Below are positions 25,062-37,734 of a stretch of 64,000 nt of DNA, one piece after another; within the stretch, counting starts at the first letter, position 1, and every line of letters starts with the position of its first letter. A model generated the notes under the pieces. That model saw only the letters and a list, made by a program, of their open reading frames with translations, did no database searches and was not told where the DNA came from. The stretch is from Sycobia sp. Sy_11 (taxonomy: Eukaryota; Arthropoda; Insecta; Hymenoptera; Epichrysomallidae), in NCBI GenBank assembly GCA_018907035.1, contig JACCIC010000143.1, forward strand, positions 780,501 to 844,500, given 5' to 3'. A program made the translations under genes and the position numbers.

Positions 25062-25499
25062 CCTTCTGTGCACACAACTATCAAAAACTTTCTATATTTT
25101 CTCCTTAGTCTTCTTCTCCTATCCCCTTTATCCTAAATTTACGCTCCACTTTAGCGCTAGTCCCTTCCCTTATTTCTCCTTACGTCGCCTTAGTACAAGG
25201 GCGCCCGTTCCAGACTATGCGATAAATAAAAGCAAAAGCCAAGAAAGATCGCCTCAACAGGCAATGCCAAAGTAAGATATTTCAAAACACTATACGTGAC
25301 TATATTAGTGAAAGTCGATTGAATTAATGCGCCCAATGTAACTATGCAAGGGAAGAATTAAAGTAAACTGGAGTGCTTCGAAGAAAAATCGATAAACCAA
25401 GGACTAAAATTTTCGACGAGAGAACAATCGTCCCCGAGGACTGTATAAAGCCTGGGACGCACTCATCCAGAAAGTCCCGCAACCCATTTACCAAATCCA

Positions 25500-26180
25500 T
25501 TACAAAATGCATTTATTCAGCTCTCGGCTCGCTGCGGCAAAAAAGACGTCGATTTAATTTCGAACGAATCGCGCGAGCTCGCGTTCTGTTCGCGGGATCG
25601 GCCTGGGGGCCCCTGGTTCGGGGGAGAGGGGTGGGCGCGATGAAAAAGAAGCAGCCGCTCGCCGCCTAATCCGTCGCAGGGGGCGACGCGCAAAACGCGC
25701 GCGAACAATATATGTTAATTCGCGCGCACGGTGCATAATGCACTCGCGCGGGCTGAGCGGCGGAGGGGGGGGGCAACAAAGAGCTCTCGGGCTCGGGCGC
25801 ATAATATAAAGAGCGAGCGGCGCGACAAAATAAACGGAAGTAAGCCCGACTTCCATTTCCATTAAGCCCGGCAGCGGGAGCTGCAGCCGCGCAGCCGGCA
25901 AATTGCCACGATATTTATTCGGGTAACTCGCGCGCGCGCGCGCGCGCCAACGATTCTAATTTCCGATCGAGCGCCGCGCCGGCATGTCCGCGTCCGCTCG
26001 CTCCCCGCGGAAAATGGTTAATGCTCGATCGCAGCGGAGGCAGAGCTGCGCCGCGGTTATGGGCTCGGCAGAGGGGAGGAAGGAGGACTGATGCAAAATC
26101 CAAATCGCGACTCGAATCTGTGACGTCGCTTACCGACGACGAAATTTCAGCCCGTACTCTTGCCGCTTTAAAAAGGTATA
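25500..26180. promoter_or_regulatory. CpG-rich island, candidate cis-regulatory module
   Basis: About 680 bp is very GC-rich with many CpGs, including a (CG)n run at 25928-25947, and has AT-rich flanks. It contains an inverted pair GGAAGT-7 nt-ACTTCC (25836-25854). The 115- and 151-codon minus-strand frames are Arg/Pro/Ala-rich and lack domains. A regulatory role is inferred from composition and motif arrangement only. Confidence 0.4.
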
Positions 26181-26239
26181 TCGATATCGTCGACCGAGCG
26201 CTGTTTCGTGAACAATTGATCCAGTATTTCTGATTCTGA

Positions 26240-29220
26240 AAAGATTGCATTTGTCTTTCAAAAGACAGAACTCTTAATTGTCTTAAAGATTGTAATGTAA
26301 TTACAAAGTTCCAATTACCGCATTCTCTCAGCTGTGATATTCTGTTCAGTGGAACTTTTAATTTTAACAAGATATCCTGCGCGTTGACAATATAATTACT
26401 GTTTTATCTTCAGTCTTGTAATAAAAAAATTTTATCATATTTTTATACAACTGTCAAAAATATAAATAAATTTTATATTTATTGGTAATAAAACTGAAGT
26501 AAACGAGAGATCAAAATGAATTTTGTCTCTTCCGGAATGCCAGCTATTTCGTGAAAAATAACAAAATTTATATGCAATATAAAAGTTTAATCAAACAATT
26601 TGAAAAGTTCATTTAGATTAAAATCTAGCAGAAAAAAATTATCTCTGTACATAAAACTTAAAGCTCATAGCCGTGTTTATGAAGTAAGATTACTCTACCT
26701 ATTACGACATACTTACTAAAGTTTATTACTGCAGTACTTTTAAATTATTATGATTTTTTGATTGATTGGACCAAGCATAAACATTCTGCATGCAATAAGG
26801 ATAATAAACTTTATATAATAATTTCAACACCAATAATAATAATAATTTTTTTCGTCTATAAAATTTATCGAATGGCAATCATATTCACTACAATTCATTT
26901 AAATACGGTTAGATTAATGCAAATAAAAAGATTATTTTTTCAATGAATAATACGATGGCCGATGATACGAACTTCGCTGTAAATTGCTTTTGAACAAAAA
27001 TTGTTTGCATTTAGCGCGCTTTAAATAAACCATGCAGGTGAATTTGGAAAAGATTGAAAAGCTGGAAAATGAAAAATTCAGTATGCAGAGCAAAATATGC
27101 TCTGTGTATTGATTTACACGTTTGTCGATTCGTAGCCCGCGATGAAATCCAGATAAAATATTCTTTCCGTGAATACATTGTTTAGAACGTGCCATGTTTT
27201 ACCAAAGCAAGGAATAACATTTTCTATAATCTTCTTCAATATAAAATAAATATTATACGATGAAAATCATGAACTTGAATAACATAATAAACCAAAAAAA
27301 AAACTGTACAATTTGCTAACGTAATGTTTTTTTCTGTTTCAGGTAAGCAACCCCGAAGCTATATTAGGTATACTTGATTGACAATTTTTCTATCAAAATC
27401 GTAAGTCCAAGCAATTAAAATTAAGATAAAGTTTTGATCGGTAAGGATAATGGTGATAAACATTATTGGTAAAAAAGGAAGGACCCCATTTTAGATTCTT
27501 AAATTATAGCTAATACAACAAATAATTTGCATTAGATGGGGTAAATTTTAGCGAATGGACTTTTAGCAAAAGGTACTTTTATCGAACAAAAACCATGCTG
27601 AAAGAAAATACACGGACAAAAATTTTGCCGACGAATAGAATTTTTTATTTATTTCTTTCAATATGTATTATTTTTCTATTTAGTATGACATTAAAATTAT
27701 TTATAAGTATTTTTGTGGAGAATTTAACATATTTAATTATATAAGACATGTATATTATTTCAGTTGAATGCTATTTACAATTTCACTTTTACTGTTTAAA
27801 GTATATATCATTAGATTCTTCCTAGATATAAGCCTAAATTGCTACACAAATAGTTATAAACAGTTTTAAAACTATACTAGTTGGAAAATACTAAATATTA
27901 CAAAAAACATTGTATTGTCCTTCGGAAAATATTATTTTTGGCATTTTTTTCGGCATAATTAACTTTCGGCAAACTTTCGGTATAGATTCAGTAAATTTTG
28001 TAACGAGGGCAGTCAAACTATCCTTTGTTAACAATAGTATATTAATTTTTTTTATTTCTTAGTAGTTTTTTAAGACCGATACAAATATTTGTTAGTTTAA
28101 GATGAGTTAAATTTTAACTTTTTAAAATTTATAGGCATTGTTAAATAATTTGAGAAACATTTGTAACAATGCTGTATTACTCATTCAAGTATTAGCAACT
28201 TATTTTTTAATATGAATTTCTAATTTCTTTTACTAACAGCAGAATATGTGCTAAACATATTTTTGTCAAAGTATCGCGAAATGTTGAAATAACTGAAACT
28301 AGAACTGAGACCTCGAGCAGGTTGGTTTAGAGAAGTAAAGTTTAATGTTTACTTTATATAGGTAAATAAAAGGACACAGTTACCGCTTAAATCAATGACT
28401 GTGCTAAATTAGTTATTCATTAAACTACGGTAATATAAATTTCATTATTTTAAAATAGGTTCAATAATATAATAATTTATGAAGATTCTCATAAGTTGTA
28501 TTAGCTTTATGCATAAACCTAGTCATGGTACTGATTTATTTATTGAATTTTTTACATTTAATAAAATAATTGATGAAAATAAATATAATCGTTTAAAAAT
28601 TATACGTATTTGATAATTATAATAATATTATAAAAATATTAATATTTGATATCGATTTATTCGTTTAATAATTTTTTATAATTAAATATTTACTACAATA
28701 TTAGATAGAAAATATGCTATTGAGTTCTGAGCCTTCAAGACTTGAAATCTATAAACATTTACATCCACTGCATAAATTTGGCACATAAATTAGTTAGGAG
28801 TTTATTTAATATTGATCATTTATGCTAATCAAAATATTCTACGTTTAAGTTACATGACTTCTTTCTATGATAAATTTATTGATTTATTGCAGATAATTTG
28901 AAACGATTAACTTATCTTCTAAAAATAATACTGATAATGATATTAATTAATATTTAAAATTTATCGTAACATTGATATTAAAGTACTTTGATTGCCATTA
29001 AAATTAAACTTCTAAATACTGTTATACGTGGAAAATACTCTTAGTAGTAGGACGAAGTTCAAGTGCTGTAGCATCCCCTTAATACAGGCATAGCTGCTCT
29101 GTACACGATGCATCTCAACTAATTGGATTTAATTAATTTGCGCTAGCATGCCGAGATAATTACTTTCTTCGGTACTTTAACATCGACAAATTGAATTTCT
29201 TATCGATACCAAAATAAAAT
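26240..29220. other. Long AT-rich non-coding tract
   Basis: About 3 kb is AT-rich with no supported feature. A short match to the PLE-family segment (agtcaaactatcctttgt, about 28013-28030) is too short to annotate. Confidence 0.6.
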
Positions 29221-29586
29221 TCAACTATAATCATGTGATGGCAAGAAATGGTGTGAAAGCGAATCGACTATACCAATTCCCATTAAAAAATCTGAGCAGT
29301 GCTCGAGAGGAAGAGAGAGGGGACCGATACGCGAGTGGTGTGCAAATAACTTTACCGCGCGCATCATCCGCTCTAGCAACCCTCTTCGTACGAGGTTCCG
29401 CGGCGCACCACGCTAAACTTTCCAGAATTGATATGGGCACACCTACGGCACAACCCAATCCCCAGCAGCTGCATTTTTGGGTTGCTCGAAAAACGCTTCG
29501 CTAAATTCGTTCGAATTCAAACGCTATCGCCCACGGAATTCAATTATACCCCTGCAAAGCGCGTCGGCCGCAACACCCAGAGCGAA

Positions 29587-29594
<8 letters not shown>

Positions 29595-29627
<33 letters not shown>
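29595..29627 (+). repeat. (GA)n microsatellite
   Basis: This is a pure GA run of about 33 bp. Confidence 0.96.
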
Positions 29628-29631
<4 letters not shown>

Positions 29632-29784
29632 TTCTTCGCGGGTATACCTCTCAAACTCCGACTGGCCTCCTTTCCGTTCCTCTGTGCCAACCCCTTTCCC
29701 GTCCTCAACCACTCGCGGTCGAACTTCTAAATATTCTCGGATCGTGCCTCCTCAAACGTCGAAACTAATCCCCTTACTATGTGC

Positions 29785-29786
<2 letters not shown>

Positions 29787-29820
<34 letters not shown>

Positions 29821-29858
29821 ATGTGTGTGTGTGTGTGTGTGTGTGTGCGTGCGTGGAG

Positions 29859-29905
<47 letters not shown>
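29787..29905. repeat. Compound (TA)n(GT)n(TA)n microsatellite
   Basis: A TA run (29787-29818) is followed by GT repeats (about 29822-29855), a short spacer (ggagtctg) and a second TA run (29862-29904). The two TA blocks can pair with each other around the GT block. Confidence 0.96.
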
Positions 29906-29907
<2 letters not shown>

Positions 29908-30044
29908 GTACATATACGAACCAACCGAGCGAGTAAGGAGGCTGGCACGTGTAATAATTCCACCTTCGCAGCAAGGCCGCAGTTGCCGGTAAAGACATTG
30001 CCTATATATGTATGTATATATACCGCGGCGCCAGTCAGCCACCA

Positions 30045-30066
30045 CCGTCGGCTGCGTAGCCGACGG
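30045..30066. repeat. Perfect 9-bp GC-rich palindrome
   Basis: CCGTCGGCT, a 4-nt loop (gcgt) and AGCCGACGG form a perfect stem with seven G:C pairs out of nine. It may be a hairpin or a dimeric protein-binding site; no gene context tells which. Confidence 0.92.
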
Positions 30067-30099
30067 CATTGTTCGTTCGACACTATACTTTGTTGAAGC

Positions 30100-31600
30100 T
30101 ATGTAAGAAAGTGAGGGGGAATGGAATGGGAAGTGTTGTAGGTGGGGTTAAATTCTTATCACTGAAAAAACGTAGAGCGTATACTTTTTGACCTCAAATA
30201 CAAAAAAGAGATGGGGGGGGGGGCGCACACTGGCAGTATGGCATCGTTATCCATCAACTTTTCTTTTATTTGCGTTTAGGCGCGCCGTAGGTATTGACTT
30301 CCTTTTTTTCCGCGCAATTGTGGAATATTGCTGGCTTCCGATGAATGTTCAAGCAAGACTAATTGGTTGTTTTAGAATAATCGCATAATTAAGCTCGTAA
30401 ATATCGCAAGGTAAATGGACCATTTTTGTTTTTCTACAGGAACCAAAATAAATTTAGTCTCTTCTTTACAATGGGAATGGGAAAAATAATTGGCAGTTTT
30501 TTCTCGGATATTCGGGAGAAGATGAGTAAGAGCTCTGAAAAGCTACAAATTACGCAGCTCTTCTATGGATAATTTTTTTAAATCTTCAGCTTAGCAAAAA
30601 ATTAATTAGCGCATTGATAATGTGCATTGGCAAATTTTTAAACGATATATTATTCATTATGTTAGTTTTTGGCAATTAATTTTCAATTACATGTGTAGAA
30701 ATTTTCGATCTAGAAGCCATTGTTAAAAATTGAAATATAGTGTAGCTGCTACGGCTGAACGTATGCAAGCACAGATAATATAGAATGCAGCGATGTATAC
30801 ATATATAGAAGTATTTATGGGAGCTGTTTAATGACAAAATAAGACACTTTTAATTGGCCTTTAATACTTGAGTCATTTAAAAACCAAAAAAAGTCATTCA
30901 TTATTTTTTTTACTAAAACGAAAGCTATACAGATATGCTTAGTAATTGTTCATTTGCAATTCACGAATAAGTTTCTATTATATTCATCTCGATGAAATAA
31001 TGAGTAAGTGAAAACGTATGAGTAAGTAAATACTCATATTTATTATTTGTTACTCTGAAAAATATATAACTTATATGTATGAAAATAATACATTATTTAC
31101 GATTCAAACTTGTGAAATGAAACTTTTCCCCTTAGTGAAAAATAGAATCCATAATAGTGCGTACATCAATTTTTACCTTGAGACTTTGATAAAAAATTTT
31201 ATATAGTCTCAGCCATTTTGTTCATTTGCTATTAATTGTTCTTAATCCTTTGATAGCATTTAAAATATCAATTTCAATCATATTATCTTAGCGCAATAAA
31301 TTTTGCTTGAAGAACCTATTTAATACAGTATAAAAATTTATGGATAAATTCATAATTAAAAGCATAATAATTAGCGTGGAAAATTCTGAGAATAATAGCT
31401 CCACGTTGGAAATTTCCTGTCTTATTTTAGATCATAAATGAAATTTTATGCCAAATCTCTTTTAAATAAATCGATATAGCTTTCTCAAGGTAGTATATAT
31501 AGATCAGAATTTTGCCATTCGCCGCAGCATGGAATATAATTACACGTTCTTTGGATAGTCAACTTTGAGCTTTGTCTTCTGATAAAGTTGATTAGAGCTT
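30100..31600. other. AT-rich non-coding DNA
   Basis: A G-run lies at about 30211-30221. Otherwise the sequence is AT-rich with no supported feature. Confidence 0.55.
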
Positions 31601-31619
31601 TATCCGCCCGAACAAAGAA

Positions 31620-32538
31620 GGTAAAACGTAATCTTGTTTTTCTACTCGCCGGCGTGCATCTCTCCGTGCACCTTAAACGCATTAACAGCCAGCAGCTGCT
31701 CGCCGCGAGCCAACTCCTTTAATTCCAGGTTCGAAAGTCCATTGTCGGCTGGCCGTGGGTACGTCGACCAAAATTTCCTCCGGGAAACTTTCTCGTGAAG
31801 CCAAGCCCCACTCGTCGGTACCGCGGCGCATATGCGACGCGCGATCTTAAACCGCGAACGGGAACATAAGAGGAACTCGCGCGCGTAAATATAAAAAATA
31901 CTCGCGATTCGAGCGCACATGGCCCAATAACTATCTCCAAGCGCGCGCTCTCCTAGCTCGCGACTCGCTTTGTCCCTTTCCAGGCGTGAAACAAAGGGCC
32001 GGGATTACGCCAATTAGCTTCGGTATCCCCCTTGTCCCTCGCTGCGTAGTCCTGCCTCGCGCCTTCTCTCTCTATCTCTCCCTCTTTCTCGACACGATTC
32101 GCGCGGCAGCTTCTCTCTCGCTTGCCCTGCGCGCACTTCAGACGCGATGCTCTCGCGGTGCGCGACCGAGAAGAGCGCTGGCAAGTCGGCCACGAGCTCG
32201 CATATGTTAGGTGCAGATATATAGTTATACACAATAGATGCGAGCACCTTTGAGGATGCGAGACGGAAGCTCGTGCCGCGCCGCAGGAAGTTAAATAGCT
32301 CCCCGCCGTGCCCTGCAGACCGCGGGAGCCGTGCCGACGTTTGGGAGATGGGATTGAAGTGCTCCCTACCTCCCCCAATCCTCTCTCTCTCTCTCTCGCT
32401 CTCTCTACACTCGCCCTCGGGGATTGCACGTGCAGCGCCCTCTAGGAGATCGGCCGTGTAGCCTCAAACGCTAGCGAACGAACGGAAGCGTGCACCGAAT
32501 ATTTGGCGGAACATGCAGCAATACTGACAGAGACAGTT

Positions 32539-32573
<35 letters not shown>

Positions 32574-32640
32574 AGACGGCAGCGATCGAGGGAGGGGAGG
32601 GGGGATCGTAGTTCATTTGCGTATCAAAGCCTGGGCATTG
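31620..32640. other. GC-rich island
   Basis: About 1 kb is CpG-rich, with a (TC)n run near 32383-32406 and a (GA)n run at 32540-32570. Frames on both strands (for example minus 31642-31920, 92 codons, and minus 31953-32429, 158 codons) show no recognisable domain. It is a candidate regulatory island. Confidence 0.45.
32540..32570 (+). repeat. (GA)n microsatellite
   Basis: This is a pure GA run of about 31 bp. Confidence 0.96.
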
Positions 32641-32954
32641 TGCTGTTTATTGTGGAATGGTGGATTTCTGATTGGAGGAAGGGAGGTAGGATTTGGGATG
32701 AACGAATTTATTTGGATTTATGATATTACAGACTGCATAAAATGCTGTAGGGTTTAATATCGAGCCGCTCTTTAAACGAGAGCATTAATTAATACAGACA
32801 TTTAACTTTTATCTCACGGTTTACCAAGAATAACTATAACGATATTTCAGAAATAATGCTACAAATGCATCGGTTAATTGTAAAAATTACATAGGTCATT
32901 ATGTTTTTTTCTTATGTATAATATACAGCGTATTTATATTTGAATAAATAAATA

Positions 32955-33330
32955 TTTTTGTCGGTCTTACAGTCTTTATAATATAATATATTAACTAAAA
33001 TAATTACAGTCAGACTATCCTTTGTCATCCCCGAAGAATCTGAAATAAAACTTTATTATATTAGAATAAAAATTAAAACTAATAAATTAAGATAATTACA
33101 AAATAAAATAATATAAAATAACATAAAATAATAAAAATAATAAACTATATTTTATGTTAGCAAATGTCAATCTGATTGCCCCCACCACCTTATTTTCTAC
33201 TTTCGTGTCCGACGTTTCGAACCGCTACGGTTCATCCTCAGGAACTAAACTAAATATTCATATTTATATTTTTTTATAACTATAATTATATTTATATTTA
33301 TATTTGTAATTACATTTGTCTTTAGAAAAA
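32955..33330 (-). mobile_element. Penelope-like element fragment, copy A (non-coding 3' region)
   Basis: This shares an ordered set of blocks with copy B at 49.7 kb: gtcttacagtc; an A-rich simple-sequence stretch; acagtcagact(a/g)tcc; a cccgaagaatctgaaa-type block; a second A-rich stretch; cccaccaccttattt; then the hammerhead-like motif. No coding part remains. The minus orientation is taken from copy B, where the endonuclease frame is on the minus strand and the same blocks lie downstream of it. The outer limits are approximate. Confidence 0.7.
33207..33245 (-). ncRNA. Hammerhead ribozyme-like motif, PLE copy A
   Basis: Read on the minus strand: GTTC, then the core CTGAGGA (fits CUGANGA), one extra T, a 6-bp stem II GAACCG/CGGTTC with loop TAG, GAAAC, then GTC and GGAC. 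GTTC pairs with GGAC to form a short stem I, and AC/GT is a loopless minimal stem III. Cleavage would fall after GTC, between 33211 and 33210. Known PLE hammerheads have such minimal stem III and act best as dimers (established knowledge). The extra base before stem II is shared with copy B. Activity is untested. Confidence 0.65.
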
Positions 33331-33790
33331 TGTAAGATCTAAAGTATTATGTGCGAGGTCTTAAATTGCTATTCGCTTAAGTTATAGATACTTGGACACT
33401 TACTACGAGTTGATTAATTTATTATGAGTATATAGGAAGCATATGTTTAATAATTCGTTTCAGTTCACCTTTACAAAATATGTTAATATTAAATATTGAT
33501 GGTAAATATGGTATAAAAGATAAGGGTCCTTTCTGTGTAAACGCTGTTCTTTAAGTTAAATATTTAAATATTAAATATTACCAAAACTTTAAGTTAAACA
33601 ATATTTTCAATGCATTGTTCTCCTGTAAATATTTCTGTTTAATATTGCAACTAATTTTGAATAAATGTAGTAAGAATAAAGAGCTCAAAAGATTGCAAAT
33701 GCTCATAAGTTATTCATAATTATGTAAAATATAATACTAAATTTCTATCAGTTTCAAATAACTTATAATATTTGAGTATTCTAAAATTTC
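33331..33790. other. AT-rich non-coding DNA
   Basis: I see nothing supportable. Tatattta-type repeats at 33260-33310 run out of the PLE fragment. Confidence 0.5.
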
Positions 33791-33799
33791 TATCTTGCA

Positions 33800-34560
33800 A
33801 CGAATCCCGACATTTGCTGCCTATATTAATCAGCAACTCTCGAATTTCGAATCGCGTCGCTCCTCAATTTCAAAGCCGAAAAATAATGACTCAGCTACAA
33901 AGCCCAGAAAACAGCGCGCCCGCGCAAAATACATAGCGCTGCATAGTAATCTCGAGTTCTTAAAAAGACCTGGCGTTTTTTTCGGAATTTCTGCAAAATG
34001 TACCAGCGATGCTCGAGATAAAGAGAGGGGCGGAGGGAAGGGCAGAGCCGACGGCGCTAACAGATGCACACAACCGATAATCTCGAATATTAAGGCCGGA
34101 GCACGACGCACAGCCGAGAGGGAGAGTGGAGGAGAAAGGGACAAAGCGGGAGCGAGAGATGGAGCAAGTATTTTTGGGCCGATCGATTATCGATGATGCT
34201 CGCGTGCGCCCAGCGCGGCGTCCTCCACCACTGACAATAAAGCTCCCGGCTTCTCCTTTGCAGTGAGCCATCGAACGGAGACCGACGGATTTACGCGTGC
34301 GTTTCGATTTTCCAATCGAATTTGCAATGGCTTTTCCCGAGGTCTATACCTGTCTATACGCCGCTCGCTCTCTTTACCTCGCTTGTTACGGCGAATGGAT
34401 AGGGCGCAGTGCCGATGCTTCTCTCCGGCGGACCATTCCCTCCGACCACATTACTCGCCAGTCGAATTGGCAGAACCGACGCAGTCGAATCCCCCGTGCT
34501 TTTTCAGACCCATTGATTTTAACCCCCTGGATTTTACGTAGATCTCCCGTGCATCTTTCC
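33800..34560. other. GC-richer island
   Basis: This island is CpG-containing with AT-rich flanks. Frames of 92-133 codons overlap on both strands and lack domains. The 133-codon plus frame at 33795-34196 is Lys/Arg/Gly-rich and unsupported. Confidence 0.4.
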
Positions 34561-34569
34561 TTATTTGAA

Positions 34570-37500
34570 AAAAGTTGACAAAGTCATCCATTCAAGTTAA
34601 TGTTGAGAACTGAAATATGTATTTCGGAACGTTGCTGTAATCCACTGTCTGAAAGAAGAATATTCATATAGACAACTGTATAATGAAATACATTAAATCA
34701 ATTTTGTTAATTCGGATTTAATTAAGATTTGGCTGACAATATTTAGGATAGGATATTTTCTTCTTATTCCATAGAAAAATATTGGCAATTCATTTGTGCT
34801 TATTCCATTTAAATTTTTTAAATATTTATCTTTTTATTAAATTACTTCCTTCTTCGATAATAGCCATATTCAGCAACTGATATTACTATATACTTGTAAA
34901 TATCATACTATCTACTTGTAAAAATATATAGTATAAGATGTCATTTTGATTATGTTGATAGATATGCTGATATCACCATTATTATGGATCTGTTATCCTT
35001 GAATAAAAACTGCAACTCTTGATTGCCTCTTTATTTGAGAACTTTAAACTTAGATGGAACACCAAAGACTGTATACAGTAAAAGTTTAATATATTTTTTA
35101 ATCGAATATCTAAGTGATTTTCTTACTTTCATTCTGCTCGATACGACCATTATATGATTAAAATTATTTGATAAGTCCCTCTTTAACAAACAGAAATAAA
35201 ATAACATTTATAATGCAAATAATCATGTTTTAACTGAAATATGAACCAACAAACTTCATGGGATTAAGTTACTTATTAAGCTTTCCTAGCGCTGTTCCAT
35301 TTTCATTAGATCGTTTTCGAAGTAAAATGAAGAAATTAAGAGAATAACTACGTCAGAGATCGACTCAGAATGCTAAGATTTACTTGTTATCAAATATTAG
35401 TTTCGATTGAAATATTTGATAATTTTTTATAATTTGCAAGTAATATTTTAGTAGCGTCTCCATAAACATCTATAAAAATCCTATATTCGAATTCCGGTAA
35501 ATATCTCTTAAATCAGGCAATGATAATGATTTTTCTTTTCTTTTCTCTTTTGATTTCTCTTAGTATAAAATACAATATTAGTTATTTCAAGTTTATAGAC
35601 ATAATTTAACATTATTCCAAAGAATTAAAGCCAATGTCGTACTTTTAGGTTACATACTGACACTCCTTTTTAAGGTTTCAATACCTTGTTAACTTTAAGT
35701 AAGCGATCAAAGAAATGACACACTTTTTCAAGACTTAGATAATTGGATCGTAAAAGTATTTCTTAACATTGACACCGAACTGAAAATGAAAAGATACGGG
35801 GCAAGCTTACCCCTTTACTGATTGGATGTTATGGCAAAGTGAAGAATGGATATAACTAAACCGATTAAAAGTTAACAATGCGGAGTTCGAGCATTATGCA
35901 AAGCTATTTAAATGTCAGAGTTGATTTTCCCCGACCGGCATACGCTTAATGATCATATCTATAAATGGGCAGAATTCCCTTAATAATGATTAAAGAATAT
36001 TATTTTTAAGATCTTCGACACGGTAAAAAACTTCAAGTTTTATATTCCGAGATCATACAAAATTTAAGAATACCTTATTTGAGTTAAATGGACAAAAAAT
36101 TAAAAATAATGCACTGAGCTTTAGCTTTTTGAATCAGTTGTAAGGATTTCTTAAACTCTATCATAATAAACGTTATAATAATTCTTCACATAACGAACAA
36201 GTTGAGCGTTATTATAAGAATGGTTATTTATAAGGAATAAAATAATTATCAGAAAGTCTCGATATACCAATGTTATACGATTACTCTACGATACGATATA
36301 TTCCATGATACGACTATTCTATCATTTACGCAACTATATTTATCAACGATATAACTCAGGGAGAAAAAAGCAAAAGGACAAGACGCCATAAATTTCGGTG
36401 ATTCATGCAGTGCATGCAGTGTGGTAATCCCCTGCACTATCGTTCTTTTCCCGACCATTAAGCAATCTTTACGACTGGCTTTTGTAAAGCACAGGCGACA
36501 AAAAGTTTATTACCGATTTTTCGAAAAATTGCTCCACGGTTTGAAAAATATACAGATTGCGGTTTTTTAGCTGAAGGAAAACTCCAAATAAAGAGCAAAC
36601 AATGTATTTTCATATCATTGTAATGTCTATCATAAAGAAGTGAAAAAAAAACTAAAGTGTTTATAACATTTCAACATGAGCTTCAAGAAAATATCAGACT
36701 ACTGTAGAAATAAAAATGGTTCTTTTCTGCCAAAATAGTCGTGAGTAAATATTGTTCAGTATGAATGTATTAATGAAAACTTTAAGAAAATCAACTACTT
36801 GCATTTTTGAACGCGCAAATCTTCAAAAATCTTTTTTATTTTTGGCGATCAAATCGAAAATAATTTAAGAATCAACATTGCAGAGCAATCTTGTAAACAA
36901 AATATCTCGTAAAGTTCTCTTAAAAGTAAATGACTGTAGATCAGAAATATTAAAAAAAAAAAAACTTTATACCTATTTCTTTCGAAAAGATATATTGGAA
37001 ATTTACTACAGCTCGAATTCAAAAACAAATAATCAAATAAATTATTCGACTGGAATACGAATAATATGTTGTGGAGTTCGTCATACTATGTAAGAGAATT
37101 CGAATCATTGAAATCCGATATCAAATGAGTAATTCCGTGATTAATATTATAGCTAGTGCGGAATAATATGTTATAAAACAGAATTTATAACAATATTGTC
37201 GATATTAATGCAATACGCAAATAATAATAATAATAATAATTAAAACAATAGTAGATGTAATATTAGTGTTGTACAATACTTTGTGATTGTTACTTTATTT
37301 TCAGTTTCTCATTACAGTCATTTTTTCTTTGTAACATGGGTTTAAGGTTTTTTTCGTATATATGTCTAATAATATTCTATTCAAAATTTGCACAGAAGAA
37401 TAATTTTTTAAAGTTATTTTCACTTAATTTGAAACTATTTTTTAACAAAGCGCAATTATATCAGATTACATTTTTTCGACAAATTTATAAGCTATATCTG

Positions 37501-37730
37501 TAATTTAAGATAAAACATGATTTCTTGAAATTTTATATGTCATTGTTATAAGAAGATCAGTGTGGTTAAAAATCCATTTCTTTTAATTATATTTTTTTTA
37601 TTTTTGTAATCGCGACTGAATAATTATAATTAAATACATTTATATCCTTAGATACCAATCCCAAACATAGATAAACAAAATTCCATTCGTGCTATCAAAA
37701 TAGTCTAAATATATTTACGTGTACTTCGTT
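34570..37730. other. Long AT-rich non-coding tract
   Basis: About 3.2 kb contains a small direct duplication (actatatacttgtaaa / actatctacttgtaaa, about 34884-34922). No gene or element was seen. Confidence 0.6.
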
Positions 37731-37734
37731 CGTT

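Larger units (their letters stand above)
29230..30090. other. GC-richer island with nested microsatellites
   Basis: This mixed island includes a (GA)n run (29595-29627), a compound TA/GT/TA block (29787-29905) and a GC-rich palindrome (30045-30066). Frames with IYIY/THTHT runs on both strands are artefacts of the microsatellites. Confidence 0.45.

Noticed and set aside
28008..28095. Possible third PLE-family fragment
   Set aside because: About 18 bases (agtcaaactatcctttgt) resemble the PLE block and a gaccgatacaaatatt segment resembles another block in the opposite orientation. The matches are too short and inconsistently oriented.
29477..30096. Overlapping frames with IYIY, THTHT and VCVC runs
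   Set aside because: They are translations of TA and GT microsatellites on both strands, not transmembrane proteins.
31642..31920. 92-codon minus-strand frame in a GC island
   Set aside because: No domain and no splice or start context I can support; similar frames overlap on the same strand.
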